A DNA stretch of 64,000 bases. It comes from Mobilibacterium timonense (GTDB taxonomy: Bacteria > Bacillota > Clostridia > Peptostreptococcales > Anaerovoracaceae). Below the pieces are notes generated by a model that saw nothing but the letters and a program-made list of their open reading frames with translations, searched no databases and was not told the origin of the DNA. This document shows, piece after piece, positions 54,957 through 63,132 of the stretch (its first letter is position 1; every line of letters starts with the position of its first letter). Both the position numbers and the translations under genes were made by a program. Location of the stretch: assembly GCF_900155555.1 (NCBI RefSeq), contig NZ_FUHN01000006.1, positions 62,001 to 126,000 of the forward strand, read 5' to 3'.

Positions 54957-55319
54957 ATGAAGCGTTTCACCAGGACAAAATCAGAAGAGAGGAGAACGAG
55001 GACGGCGGTCATCGTGACGGTCCTGTTCTTTTTCGCTGTCCTGGGACTGTTTCTCTACGGCATGGGGCAGGTGGACAGCGGCGCCGTCCGTAACCAGGAG
55101 CAGGTCCTGGAAGAGGCGGTGAACAGGGATGTCACGCTGTGCTACGCCCGGGAGGGACGCTACCCCGAAAGCGTGAAGTACTTGGAGGACCACTACGGCC
55201 TGACATACGACAAGGATACTTTTTCCGTTAAATACCAGCTCAGGGGCTCGAACATAAGGCCCTATGTGACTGTGATCCGCAAAGGAGCTTCCGGAGACAT
55301 GAAAGGCCTGGGTGCGTGA
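54957..55319 (+). CDS. small membrane-anchored pilus-operon protein
   Basis: The 120-residue protein has a basic N-terminus, one transmembrane helix (VIVTVLFFFAVLGLFLYGMG) and a soluble region with a pseudopilin-like size. There is no prepilin cleavage motif. It overlaps the next gene by one base (ATGA type). Confidence 0.65.
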   Translation: MKRFTRTKSEERRTRTAVIVTVLFFFAVLGLFLYGMGQVDSGAVRNQEQVLEEAVNRDVTLCYAREGRYPESVKYLEDHYGLTYDKDTFSVKYQLRGSNIRPYVTVIRKGASGDMKGLGA

Positions 55320-55780
55320 TGAAAAACAGGATCTTCAGAATAAATATCGTCCTGCCCATCATGCTGTTCTGCCTGTTTGCACTTCTGGCCCTGTGGGTGG
55401 CATCGGGGTCGGTGGGAGTCTACAGGTCGCAGCAGGCAAAGCTGCAGGACAATTACTCGTCGAGGATCATATCCGCCTATGTGGGGGAGAAGGTGAGACA
55501 GGCTGATCCGGGTTCCGTGTCCATCGGGAACGTCGGGGACAGCCAGGCGCTGGTGATCGCCAAGGACGGCAGCAGGTGGTCCACATATATATACAGATAT
55601 GATGGAAAGCTGATGGAGCAGTACACGGAGACGGGGAACGCGGTGGATCCCCGGGGCGGGACAGAGATCGCCGAAGCCGGGGAGTTCAGGCTGGAGATGG
55701 TGAACGACAGACTGCTGAAGATCACGTACTCGGCCGGGAGCGGCGGCGCGGAGACCGCATTTATGAATTTGTACAGTTAG
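55319..55780 (+). CDS. DUF4860-like membrane-anchored protein
   Basis: The 153-residue protein has an N-terminal transmembrane helix and a compact beta-rich soluble domain (IYRYDGKLMEQYTETGN). Similar proteins (DUF4860 type) occur in clostridial pilus/secretion operons; the match is by layout and context. The ATG overlaps the preceding TGA, so translation is coupled. Confidence 0.6.
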   Translation: MKNRIFRINIVLPIMLFCLFALLALWVASGSVGVYRSQQAKLQDNYSSRIISAYVGEKVRQADPGSVSIGNVGDSQALVIAKDGSRWSTYIYRYDGKLMEQYTETGNAVDPRGGTEIAEAGEFRLEMVNDRLLKITYSAGSGGAETAFMNLYS

Positions 55781-55810
55781 GCAGGAAGAGGAACAGGAAG
55801 ACGACCGGAC

Positions 55811-56314
55811 ATGGACGACCGCCAGGTGAGAAACAGCAGAAAATTCAACAGGAGGAGCTGGGGGCCAATGCTTATGGAGCTCCTGGTTTCTGTGCTGATT
55901 TTCGCCCTGGTGAGCTCCGTGGCGGTGGCTTTTTTTGCCAAGGCAAGCGAGGAGAGCTGGGAGTCCAGGAGGATATCCTGGAGTGCGGACCAGGTGGACA
56001 ACATGGGAGAGCTTTTCAGGAGCTCCGGGAGCGTTGAAGAATTCCGGGAGGTCCTGTCCTCGCAGTATCAGGAGCTCTCCGTGATGGGGGGCGGCGACGG
56101 GTTCGGGAACGCCGCGGACGCACCCTTGAGGGCAGTGATATACTACGACAAGAATTTCAAAGCCCTGGGCCGGGCGGACAGCGGCGGTGCCAGGACGGTG
56201 ATGAAGGTGACCGCCACCGAGAGTGACGGCATGATGACCGCCCGCGTCCGGATAGAGGACAGGGAGACGGGAAAAAAGATATCGTCCGTCAGATACATGC
56301 ACTACACAGGATAG
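55811..56314 (+). CDS. prepilin-like protein
   Basis: The N-terminus reads RRSWG-PMLMELLVSVLIFALV. A Gly at 18 is followed by a hydrophobic helix with Glu at mature position 5, the type III signal of type IV pilins, although Pro rather than Phe/Met occupies +1. The soluble domain is about 120 residues. A prepilin peptidase gene is not in this window. Confidence 0.75.
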   Translation: MDDRQVRNSRKFNRRSWGPMLMELLVSVLIFALVSSVAVAFFAKASEESWESRRISWSADQVDNMGELFRSSGSVEEFREVLSSQYQELSVMGGGDGFGNAADAPLRAVIYYDKNFKALGRADSGGARTVMKVTATESDGMMTARVRIEDRETGKKISSVRYMHYTG

Positions 56315-56366
56315 CGCGAAAAGTACGGCGGCGAAAGAGAGACGAGAGCGAGGAGAGGTACAGGCC

Positions 56367-56837
56367 ATGGATCCGGGAAAGAAATATAATATTGATACGA
56401 ATTCCAGACCTGCCGGACAGATCTATTCCATAGGGATCCCGCTGCTCCTGGTGACCTTCATCGCGGTCTGCCTCATCGTTCTGAGCGCCGGTGCCTATGT
56501 CACGGCCCGGCAGGACTACAGGGAGGCGAGAGATCAGGGCACCCGCGCCGTGTCCTATCAGGTGGCTGTGAACAGGGCCGAGGAGGCATGTCAGGCCATC
56601 GATACAGGTGGCACGCTGCCGGAGAGGACCACTTTTGATCAGGAAAAAGGCGTCATCACGGTGAGGATGAAGTCCGGCAGGAAGCTCGAGGCCGGTGTGA
56701 GCCAGAACGGAGGAAAGCACAGGATCGCCTGGATGCGGGAGGTTCCGGCGCCCGGTGGCGGCTCCGGAGACAGATCCGGAAGCAGCTCTGGAAGTGCTGA
56801 AGGACAGACTGTGTCCGGCTTCCGGATATCGAAGTGA
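56367..56837 (+). CDS. membrane-anchored pilus-operon protein
   Basis: The 156-residue protein has one transmembrane helix (IPLLLVTFIAVCLIVLSAGAYV), a helical region typical of pilin-like stalks, and a Gly/Ser-rich C-terminal tail. GAGGAGAGG precedes the start. No family is recognised. Confidence 0.6.
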   Translation: MDPGKKYNIDTNSRPAGQIYSIGIPLLLVTFIAVCLIVLSAGAYVTARQDYREARDQGTRAVSYQVAVNRAEEACQAIDTGGTLPERTTFDQEKGVITVRMKSGRKLEAGVSQNGGKHRIAWMREVPAPGGGSGDRSGSSSGSAEGQTVSGFRISK

Positions 56838-56863
56838 TCCGGCGCGTTGGAAAGGGATAGAAA

Positions 56864-57931
56864 ATGACACAAAGCGTTACAGACATTCTTACCCGGGCAG
56901 TACAGGACGGCGCCTCTGATGTCTTCATCGTGGCCGGCATGACCGTCGGATGCAGGATAAGCGGAGAAGTGAAGATGCTGGAAGGGGAGAGGCTCATGCC
57001 GGACGACACACGCCGCCTCGTCACGGAGATCTAAGAGCTGGCGGGAGACCGCTCCATGCAGGACTACACCCAGCGGGGAGACGATGACTTTTCCTTTGCC
57101 ATCCCCGGACTGTCACGTTTCAGGGTCAGTGCCTATAAACAGAGAGGCTCCTATGCCGCGGTGATCAGAGTAATATCCTTCGATCTCCCGGACCCTGCGG
57201 AGCTGAACATCCCGGACGAGATCATAGACCTGGGAGACGCCAGGGACGGAATGGTACTGGTGACCGGGCCGGCGGGAAGCGGGAAATCCACCACGCTTGC
57301 GTGTATAATAGACCATATAAACAACACCAGAAGTGCCAATATTATCACCCTGGAGGATCCGATAGAATATCTCCACAGCCACAAGAAGGCGATAGTGAGC
57401 CAGCGGGAGATGGCCGTGGATTCGGTGAATTATGTAACGGCGCTCAGGGCGACTCTTCGCCAGAGTCCCGACGTGATACTGCTGGGAGAGATGAGGGATT
57501 TCGAGACCATCTCGGTGGCCATGACCGCCGCGGAGACAGGGCATTTCCTGCTTTCCACACTCCACACCGTGGGGGCGGCCAACACCATCAACAGGATAAT
57601 AGACGTTTTCCCGGCGAACCAGCAGCGCCAGGTGGCGGTGCAGATGTCCATGGTTCTTAACGCGGTGGTATCACAGCAGCTGGTGCCAACACTCGATGGG
57701 GGCGTGATCCCCGTCTTTGAACTCATGAAGGTGACACCGGCTATCAAGAACATGATAAGAGAGAACAAGATCGCTCAGATCGACGCCGCCATACAGGGCG
57801 GCCGTGAGAGCGGGAATCTGACTAATGACGGAGGTTTGTATAAACTGGCCAGCGAGGGTATCATATCCTCAGACGTGGCCGTTCAGTACGCCAGCGATCC
57901 CCAGATAATGAAGCATCGACTTGGGAGGTAG
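56864..57931 (+). pseudogene. PilT-type secretion ATPase with in-frame UAA
   Basis: Read through one stop, the 355-codon frame is a complete PilT/GspE-family ATPase: N-terminal DILTRAVQDGASDVFIVAG, Walker A TGPAGSGKSTT, the Asp box and LLGEMRDFETI, and the His box HTVGA. Codon 57 (57032-57034) is TAA where relatives have Tyr (EIYELAG). Restart at the ATG at 57056 would lack the N-terminal domain. With the frameshifted GspF gene this is a second lesion in the same operon. A TAT/TAC to TAA change is the simplest explanation. Confidence 0.85.
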
Positions 57932-57935
57932 TTGA

Positions 57936-59621
57936 ATGGAAGAATTCAAGGCTCGTTTCTTTTCCAAGCTGGAACTGTCGGATGGAGAGGTAACTCTGAC
58001 GCAGGAGGAAATGCACTCGGACAGGCTGGTCAGGCTGTTCTTTTACCTGATCGCCAACAGAGACAAGGTATGCAGTATCGCCGACATCTCGGATGCCATC
58101 TGGGGCATGGAGTCAGACGTGAACATATCGGGAGCTGTGAAGAATCTTGCCTGGCGTCTGAGAAAATTTCTGAAGAACAAGTGGCCTGACGTGGATTTCA
58201 TATTCACATACAAAGGAAGCTACAAGATCAATCCCGACATCCACATCGTCACCGATTACGACGAGCTGACAGACCTGACAGAGGAGGGGCGCCGTGCCTC
58301 GGATCTGAGGGACAAGGTTAGGCTCCTGGAGCAGGCGTTCCAGACTTACAAGGGAAGATTCATGGCCGACTACGATACGGACCACTGGGTGATGAACCTG
58401 GCGGCCTACTATCAGAACTACTTCATTTCCGTGGCGAAGGAGCTGGCCGGTCTGTATGAAAGACTGGGAGAATACGAGAATGTGGAGAGGATCGTCAACA
58501 GAGCTACCCTGGAAGAGCCTCTGGACGAGGAGTTGTGGGCCATTCTCATCAGATCGCTGGGAGCAGCCGGAAAATTCAGAAAGGCTGAGCAGACGTTCCA
58601 CTCAACATCCGAGAAGCTCTACGACGCCCTGGGAATAGGCCCGTCGGAGGAGCTGGTGGCGGCCTACGAGAATTCCCTTGACCAGGTCCACGACTATGAG
58701 GCGGGGATCGAGACCATCTTGGATCAGCTCAGGGAGTCTGATACTCCGGCAGGTGCCTTTTACTGCGAGTTCGGAGTCTTCAAGAAGATCTACGAGCTCT
58801 CCGCCAGAAGGCTCCGCCGCTTCGGGTACCCTATCCACATCGCCCTGGTCGACCTTCACCTGAAGGATGAGAGCAAGGGCGGCCGGGACAATGGGGCTGC
58901 GATCGAGAAGGGCATGGACATGCTGCGAGAGAGCATCCTGAGTTCTCTCAGGTCCGGAGATGTGGTGACCAGGTACAGCAGGACTCAGTACGTGATCATG
59001 CTCCCGGCGTGCAAGTACGAGACCGGGGAAAAGGTGATGAAGAGAATCTTCGACGATTTCGAGGGCAAGAGGGGAAGCGGCAGGTACAGACACCCTTTTA
59101 CCTTAAGGGAGATGCCGGGGACGCAGGGGGAAAACATTCCGGTACAGAACCCAATGAGTTCTGACTCCCTTAGAATTTGCGTAGACCACCGCAGCGGCAC
59201 AGGTGATTTCGGAGGACATGTGACCGGCGCTGCGGTAAAAGACCCTGTTTCGTTCGAGGGTACGGCGGAGTTCTTTTCCGCTGTGAACAGAATTTTAGAC
59301 GACATGGGCAGGCCTCAGACCAACACCGTTCAGAGGCGATTCCAGGAGAGCTCCAAAGGCTCCGGAACAGATGACGGTCCTGGAAAAGAAAGCTCTTCCA
59401 GTCCGGAGGTCAGCGACGTCAGCTGGCAGTACGCTCCGCTCCTGTATCACACCGCAGAGGAGATCATGGACGACAGGGGAGAGCTGGCCACATTCAACAT
59501 CAGATTCTTTGGCAGAAACAACAGCACCTGGCAGGGGACGATATTCGATGATAAGGGGGATGAGGCGTCGTTCGTCAGCGAGCTGGACATGATGCACAAG
59601 GTAAACAGAATGATCATGTGA
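57936..59621 (+). CDS. winged-helix/BTAD-type regulator with degenerate GGDEF and C-terminal TWQG domain
   Basis: The 561-residue protein begins with an OmpR-like winged helix (about 20-105: VCSIADISDAIWG ... NLAWRLRKFLK). A BTAD-type helical region with TPR-like repeats follows (about 120-255). Residues 270-385 resemble a GGDEF domain whose signature reads YSRTQY, so it is unlikely to make c-di-GMP. The last 44 residues contain NNSTWQGTIFDD, shared with the next small gene. It starts 4 bases after the pilT-like stop, so it belongs to the pilus operon. Confidence 0.8.
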   Translation: MEEFKARFFSKLELSDGEVTLTQEEMHSDRLVRLFFYLIANRDKVCSIADISDAIWGMESDVNISGAVKNLAWRLRKFLKNKWPDVDFIFTYKGSYKINPDIHIVTDYDELTDLTEEGRRASDLRDKVRLLEQAFQTYKGRFMADYDTDHWVMNLAAYYQNYFISVAKELAGLYERLGEYENVERIVNRATLEEPLDEELWAILIRSLGAAGKFRKAEQTFHSTSEKLYDALGIGPSEELVAAYENSLDQVHDYEAGIETILDQLRESDTPAGAFYCEFGVFKKIYELSARRLRRFGYPIHIALVDLHLKDESKGGRDNGAAIEKGMDMLRESILSSLRSGDVVTRYSRTQYVIMLPACKYETGEKVMKRIFDDFEGKRGSGRYRHPFTLREMPGTQGENIPVQNPMSSDSLRICVDHRSGTGDFGGHVTGAAVKDPVSFEGTAEFFSAVNRILDDMGRPQTNTVQRRFQESSKGSGTDDGPGKESSSSPEVSDVSWQYAPLLYHTAEEIMDDRGELATFNIRFFGRNNSTWQGTIFDDKGDEASFVSELDMMHKVNRMIM

Positions 59622-59739
59622 AGATTTTTCAGATATATGACTCCGCTGAGACATTGCTGTAGTACTATGTAGTAGCGGAAGAATGACATCAGATGAAATG
59701 AATTGCGTTGGGACATATACATTCAGGGGGATCGTGACT

Positions 59740-59934
59740 ATGGATTCGTTTGTGATAAATGTGTTGGATAACAGGAACCACACCTGGCAGGGGACTATCA
59801 CCTGGGTAGAGAGCGACAAGAAGCAGAACTTCCGTAGCGCGCTCGAACTCATAGAGCTCATGGATTCAGTGATCGGCAGAGAGCATCCTGCTTTTGAGAC
59901 GGATTGCGAGACCGATGGGGAAGTGACAGAATAG
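59740..59934 (+). CDS. small TWQG-domain protein
   Basis: The 64-residue protein from the ATG at 59740 (AGGGGG upstream) consists of a single domain, FVINVLDNRNHTWQGTITWVE. It is followed by a helix (FRSALELIELMDSVI) and an acidic tail. It aligns with the last 44 residues of the regulator just upstream (FNIRFFGRNNSTWQGTIFDD ... FVSELDMMHKVN). A longer start at 59683 is possible but less well supported. Function unknown. Confidence 0.7.
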   Translation: MDSFVINVLDNRNHTWQGTITWVESDKKQNFRSALELIELMDSVIGREHPAFETDCETDGEVTE

Positions 59935-59951
59935 GAATATCGGATCATTAG

Positions 59952-60016
59952 AAGGGCCGTCTCGCGGCGACGCATTTGCGATGCAGATGTGTCGCCGCGA
60001 AACGGCCCTTTTAAAA
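59952..60016. terminator. bidirectional terminator
   Basis: AAGGGCCGTCTCGCGGCGAC and GTCGCCGCGAAACGGCCCTT form a long stem followed by T on the plus strand and preceded by A-rich sequence, between convergent genes. Confidence 0.85.
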
Positions 60017-60029
60017 TGTTACTGAAGAG

Positions 60030-61055
60030 CTATTTATCCAGCTTGAGGCTGAGCACGTTTCCGCTGTTGTCCGGAACGTCGACGTATAACGTAGAGTCCG
60101 GATAATTGAATGTGACGGATCCGTTCTTTTCGTCATATGACAGGTAGCTGACCTCGTTTCCATCCTCGTCACGGGCGGTGATCCTGCTGAAGTTCACTCC
60201 GGAGCCCTTGTCAGAGAGATATACGATTAGCTTTCCGTCCTCGGCTGTGGTATCGGTCATCTGCGGAACGGATGTGTCGCTCACGTCTGCAGCGATGGAC
60301 TCCTTCACGGAGCCCCTTCCAAGAGACTTTACGGTCACTGTCAACACGCCGTTCTCCCTCGGGAGAAGTGTGTAGGTGTCCTTGTCTTCCTGCATGACGG
60401 GCACCGGATCCCCGTTTATAGTGGCGACCACGGACTCTACAGGTAGCACGGAACTCACGTTGAGGGTATAGGCCGGCATGTTGGTGAAAGGACTGACCTT
60501 ATCGGCCCTTGACAACGTGGCTTTCGGGTCCAGCAGGAGCAGGGGGATCAGCAGCAGGACCAGTGCTGCCGCGGCCACGAGCCATCTGACTGCGTAAGTC
60601 TTGCGCCCCCGGTAGATGTCGAATTCCTTGATGAACTCCAGTGGAATGGTGTTCTCTGGAAGCCTCAGCCTGTCCAGCAGATCCGAGAGCATGATGTCCG
60701 ACTCCTTTTCCCGCATCCTCGGTCGCGGCGAAGGATCTTTTCTTTTTACCACTCTGTTTGACTTGACGCTGGATATTATCTCCCGCTCCAGCCTGCTCAG
60801 CGTCTCCGCGGCTTCCTCCGCGGTCTCCACATTCCCAAGAGAGCGGTAGAACAGTATGTAGAGCGCAGAGACGCAGTCCTGCACCACATAGGTGTTCTCC
60901 AGCTCGCTGTAGAAATCCCTGTACACCTGATCAGCCGTGAGCGAGTAAAAGGAGGCGAATGCGTTGCTGTCCTTCGCCTTTATCCCCTGGATGAGGCTGC
61001 GGGTGTATGATGCGTTCCGCCTGGAACTGAGCTTGCGGAATCTGTTGCTATTCAT
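60030..61055 (-). CDS. membrane protein with sigma-70-region-2-like N-terminus and extracytoplasmic beta domain
   Basis: Residues about 20-90 have the pattern of sigma-70 region 2 (KAKDSNAFASFYSLTADQVYRDF ... VVQDCVSALYILFYRSL). There is no region 4. A basic linker and a transmembrane helix follow (VRWLVAAAALVLLLIPLLLL, about 155-175). The remaining 165 residues are beta-rich, with an Ig-like YTLLPRENGVLTVTVKS and a DKGSGVNFSRI segment. The overlap of 8 bases with the upstream GGDEF gene shows coupling. Function unknown. Confidence 0.7.
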   Translation of the reverse strand: MNSNRFRKLSSRRNASYTRSLIQGIKAKDSNAFASFYSLTADQVYRDFYSELENTYVVQDCVSALYILFYRSLGNVETAEEAAETLSRLEREIISSVKSNRVVKRKDPSPRPRMREKESDIMLSDLLDRLRLPENTIPLEFIKEFDIYRGRKTYAVRWLVAAAALVLLLIPLLLLDPKATLSRADKVSPFTNMPAYTLNVSSVLPVESVVATINGDPVPVMQEDKDTYTLLPRENGVLTVTVKSLGRGSVKESIAADVSDTSVPQMTDTTAEDGKLIVYLSDKGSGVNFSRITARDEDGNEVSYLSYDEKNGSVTFNYPDSTLYVDVPDNSGNVLSLKLDK

Positions 61056-61779
61056 GGTCCTCGTCGTCCTTACTGCCTGAGAGCGGCGCCGGATGGTTCT
61101 TTACGATGTTGTGTATCTCTTCGGTCTCGCGGATGCGCCTGTTGGACAGGGCAATGAGATCCACGATGTCTCTTTCTTTCTCTCCGTCGTTGAATGCCGC
61201 ACCGATCGTGTATCTGATGTGAGGGCTGGAAGCCTGGCTGTTGTACTGGTCTATCTTATCCGAGATGCGCTGGAGAAAGATCGCCACGTCGTCCCGCGAC
61301 AGATCCTCGGACATGGCGATGAACCGGTTGCCGCCGTTACGACCCACGAAAAAGCTGTCGAGAGACGCCAGGTTCAGAGTTATGGAAAACCTTTTGAGGG
61401 CCTCGTTACCGCCTGCCCTGCCGTATTTTCTGTTTATCTCCTTGATGTTCGTTATCTCAAAGGCTATGCAGGTGAAGGTGGCCGGCAGGGATCTGCCCTC
61501 GTACTTGTCCAGCAGGGCGTCGATGCTGTATCTGTTCGCTATCTTTGAGACAGGATCCGAACCCAGGGCTTCCAGCATTTTCTCGTAGGCCTTCTGCTGG
61601 TCGGCAAAGAGGGTGAAGTCCACGAAGATGAAGAAAAAGGACACGGCGAGCGTCAGCCACAGCAGCAGAATGGCGCTGCGGTTCCCGCCTCCCATTATGA
61701 CTACGATTATGATGGACAGAACTGATATCAGCAGGAAGACGAATAGCTGAAGTGTCTTGATCCTGTCGGTCTTCTTCAT
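61048..61779 (-). CDS. membrane protein with degenerate GGDEF domain
   Basis: Two N-terminal hydrophobic helices (residues 9-30 and 35-57) are followed by a diguanylate-cyclase-like domain. Its signature loop reads RNGGNRFIA, so the GGDEF motif is GGNRF. Loss of the acidic residues makes cyclase activity unlikely; GTP or c-di-GMP sensing remains possible. It overlaps the sigma-like gene by 8 bases. AGGGAGG precedes the start. Confidence 0.8.
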   Translation of the reverse strand: MKKTDRIKTLQLFVFLLISVLSIIIVVIMGGGNRSAILLLWLTLAVSFFFIFVDFTLFADQQKAYEKMLEALGSDPVSKIANRYSIDALLDKYEGRSLPATFTCIAFEITNIKEINRKYGRAGGNEALKRFSITLNLASLDSFFVGRNGGNRFIAMSEDLSRDDVAIFLQRISDKIDQYNSQASSPHIRYTIGAAFNDGEKERDIVDLIALSNRRIRETEEIHNIVKNHPAPLSGSKDDEDHE

Positions 61780-62062
61780 TAAATACCTCCCTGTGGCAGG
61801 GTGCTTATCTGCTCTTGTATGAATGTAAAATGGCGATTTTCGAAAAAAATATCACACGAACGATAAATTTGTTTCGTGATCGACACAATATGAGACGGTC
61901 GTGAGACGGGCGTCGGGTATACTCGATGCCAAGAAGGATGATACCAGATACGCTTTGCCTCTGCGGCAACTGCCGTACGTGAATTATATCACCCAATCGT
62001 GTATGATTCATATAGGTCGGTGGATAAACTGACGTGCTTCATGACGACGGGAGGTAGATTTC

Positions 62063-62614
62063 ATGGCAGAGAGATTGCAGGACTTTCAGGCGACGGTAAA
62101 GGAACAGGAGCCGGGCGGGCAGGTCAGAAAGGCGCTGTCCAGGAGCAGGACACTTGGGCTGGCCGGAGGCGTGATCGCGGTGGTGGTGATCCTGGCCGCT
62201 GTGCTTTTTCTCTTTATGGGGATCTCGAGAGTGGACGGGAACTCCATGTATCCTACATACAAAGACGGTGACACGGTGTGGTTCGTAAAGAGCGGGAACA
62301 GCTACAGCTGCGGTACCGTAGTTTCAATAAAGATGCCTGGCGGAGACCACTACATCAAGCGGATCGTCGCCGTCCCCGGGGACACCGTGGACATCCGCGA
62401 CGGAAAGCTGATAGTGAACGGCAAGGCGGTGGATGAGTCCTATGCAAATGGAGAGACCATGAAAGCACCTGACGGGCTGATGGTATACCCATACAAGCTC
62501 CCGAAGTCCAAGTATTTCGTTCTGGGAGACAACAGAGAGAACTCTGCGGACTCAAGGACCTTCGGCCCCGTGTCCTCAGCCCAGATCCAGGGCAGGATCG
62601 TCGGACAACAGTAA
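62063..62614 (+). CDS. lepB: signal peptidase I
   Basis: The 183-residue membrane protease removes signal peptides. It has one N-terminal transmembrane helix (about 31-52), the catalytic Ser61 in GNSMYPT, the general base Lys99 in YIKRIVAVPGD, and the GDNRENSADSR box. GGGAGG precedes the start. It stands next to two small membrane proteins and a surface protein gene, so it may serve those secreted products. Confidence 0.94.
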   Translation: MAERLQDFQATVKEQEPGGQVRKALSRSRTLGLAGGVIAVVVILAAVLFLFMGISRVDGNSMYPTYKDGDTVWFVKSGNSYSCGTVVSIKMPGGDHYIKRIVAVPGDTVDIRDGKLIVNGKAVDESYANGETMKAPDGLMVYPYKLPKSKYFVLGDNRENSADSRTFGPVSSAQIQGRIVGQQ

Positions 62615-62679
62615 TGATAGATTTTTTATAAACAACAACGTACTTCTCCCGCAGCTCAGCAAGAAAGGAACGGAAAGCC

Positions 62680-62895
62680 ATGGTAGAAGCATATTACGAA
62701 TTTTGCCACCAAACCCTGGGGGTACACATGTACACCATTCCTCTGATAATTGCAGCCGCACTGGCTGTCCTGTTCGGACTCCTTCACTGGAGGAAACAGA
62801 ACAAGAGGGAGAAGGAGTTCCAGGACGAATTGGAAAAGAAATACAACTCGAATGCGGGCGGTGCCTCAGCGAGCGACCCGTCCCGGACTGCGTAG
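62680..62895 (+). CDS. small membrane protein
   Basis: The 71-residue protein has one transmembrane segment (MYTIPLIIAAALAVLFGLLHW) and a charged cytoplasmic tail (KQNKREKEFQDELEKKY). AAAGGAACGGAAAG precedes the start. No family is recognised. It is paired with the similarly built next gene. Confidence 0.65.
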   Translation: MVEAYYEFCHQTLGVHMYTIPLIIAAALAVLFGLLHWRKQNKREKEFQDELEKKYNSNAGGASASDPSRTA

Positions 62896-62913
62896 AGAAG
62901 AAGGAGGTGCAGA

Positions 62914-63108
62914 ATGAGTTTCTTGATTGCACACACCCAGGTGAAGTTTGATATCTGGGCCCTGCTGACGCTGGTGGTACTCATCTGCGCAGTAGTGGTG
63001 TACATAGTTCGCAAGAGGAAGATGAGCAGTGTGAAGAATGACCTGAAGGATCAGATAGAACAGATAGAAGGTCAGGATGGCGGAAGTGATACTGCTCAGG
63101 AAGTTTAG
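62914..63108 (+). CDS. small membrane protein
   Basis: The 64-residue protein has one helix (IWALLTLVVLICAVVVYIV) followed by RKRKMSSVKNDLKDQIEQIEGQ, a basic then coiled-coil-like tail. GAAGGAGG lies just upstream. It resembles the preceding protein in layout, so the two may be a membrane pair. Confidence 0.65.
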   Translation: MSFLIAHTQVKFDIWALLTLVVLICAVVVYIVRKRKMSSVKNDLKDQIEQIEGQDGGSDTAQEV

Positions 63109-63132
63109 TAAGATCGAGAAGGAGTTAGCACA

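Noticed and set aside
57032-57034. recoding of UAA in the PilT-like gene
   Set aside because: UAA is used as a normal stop in many genes here and no recoding signal is visible; a nonsense change is simpler.
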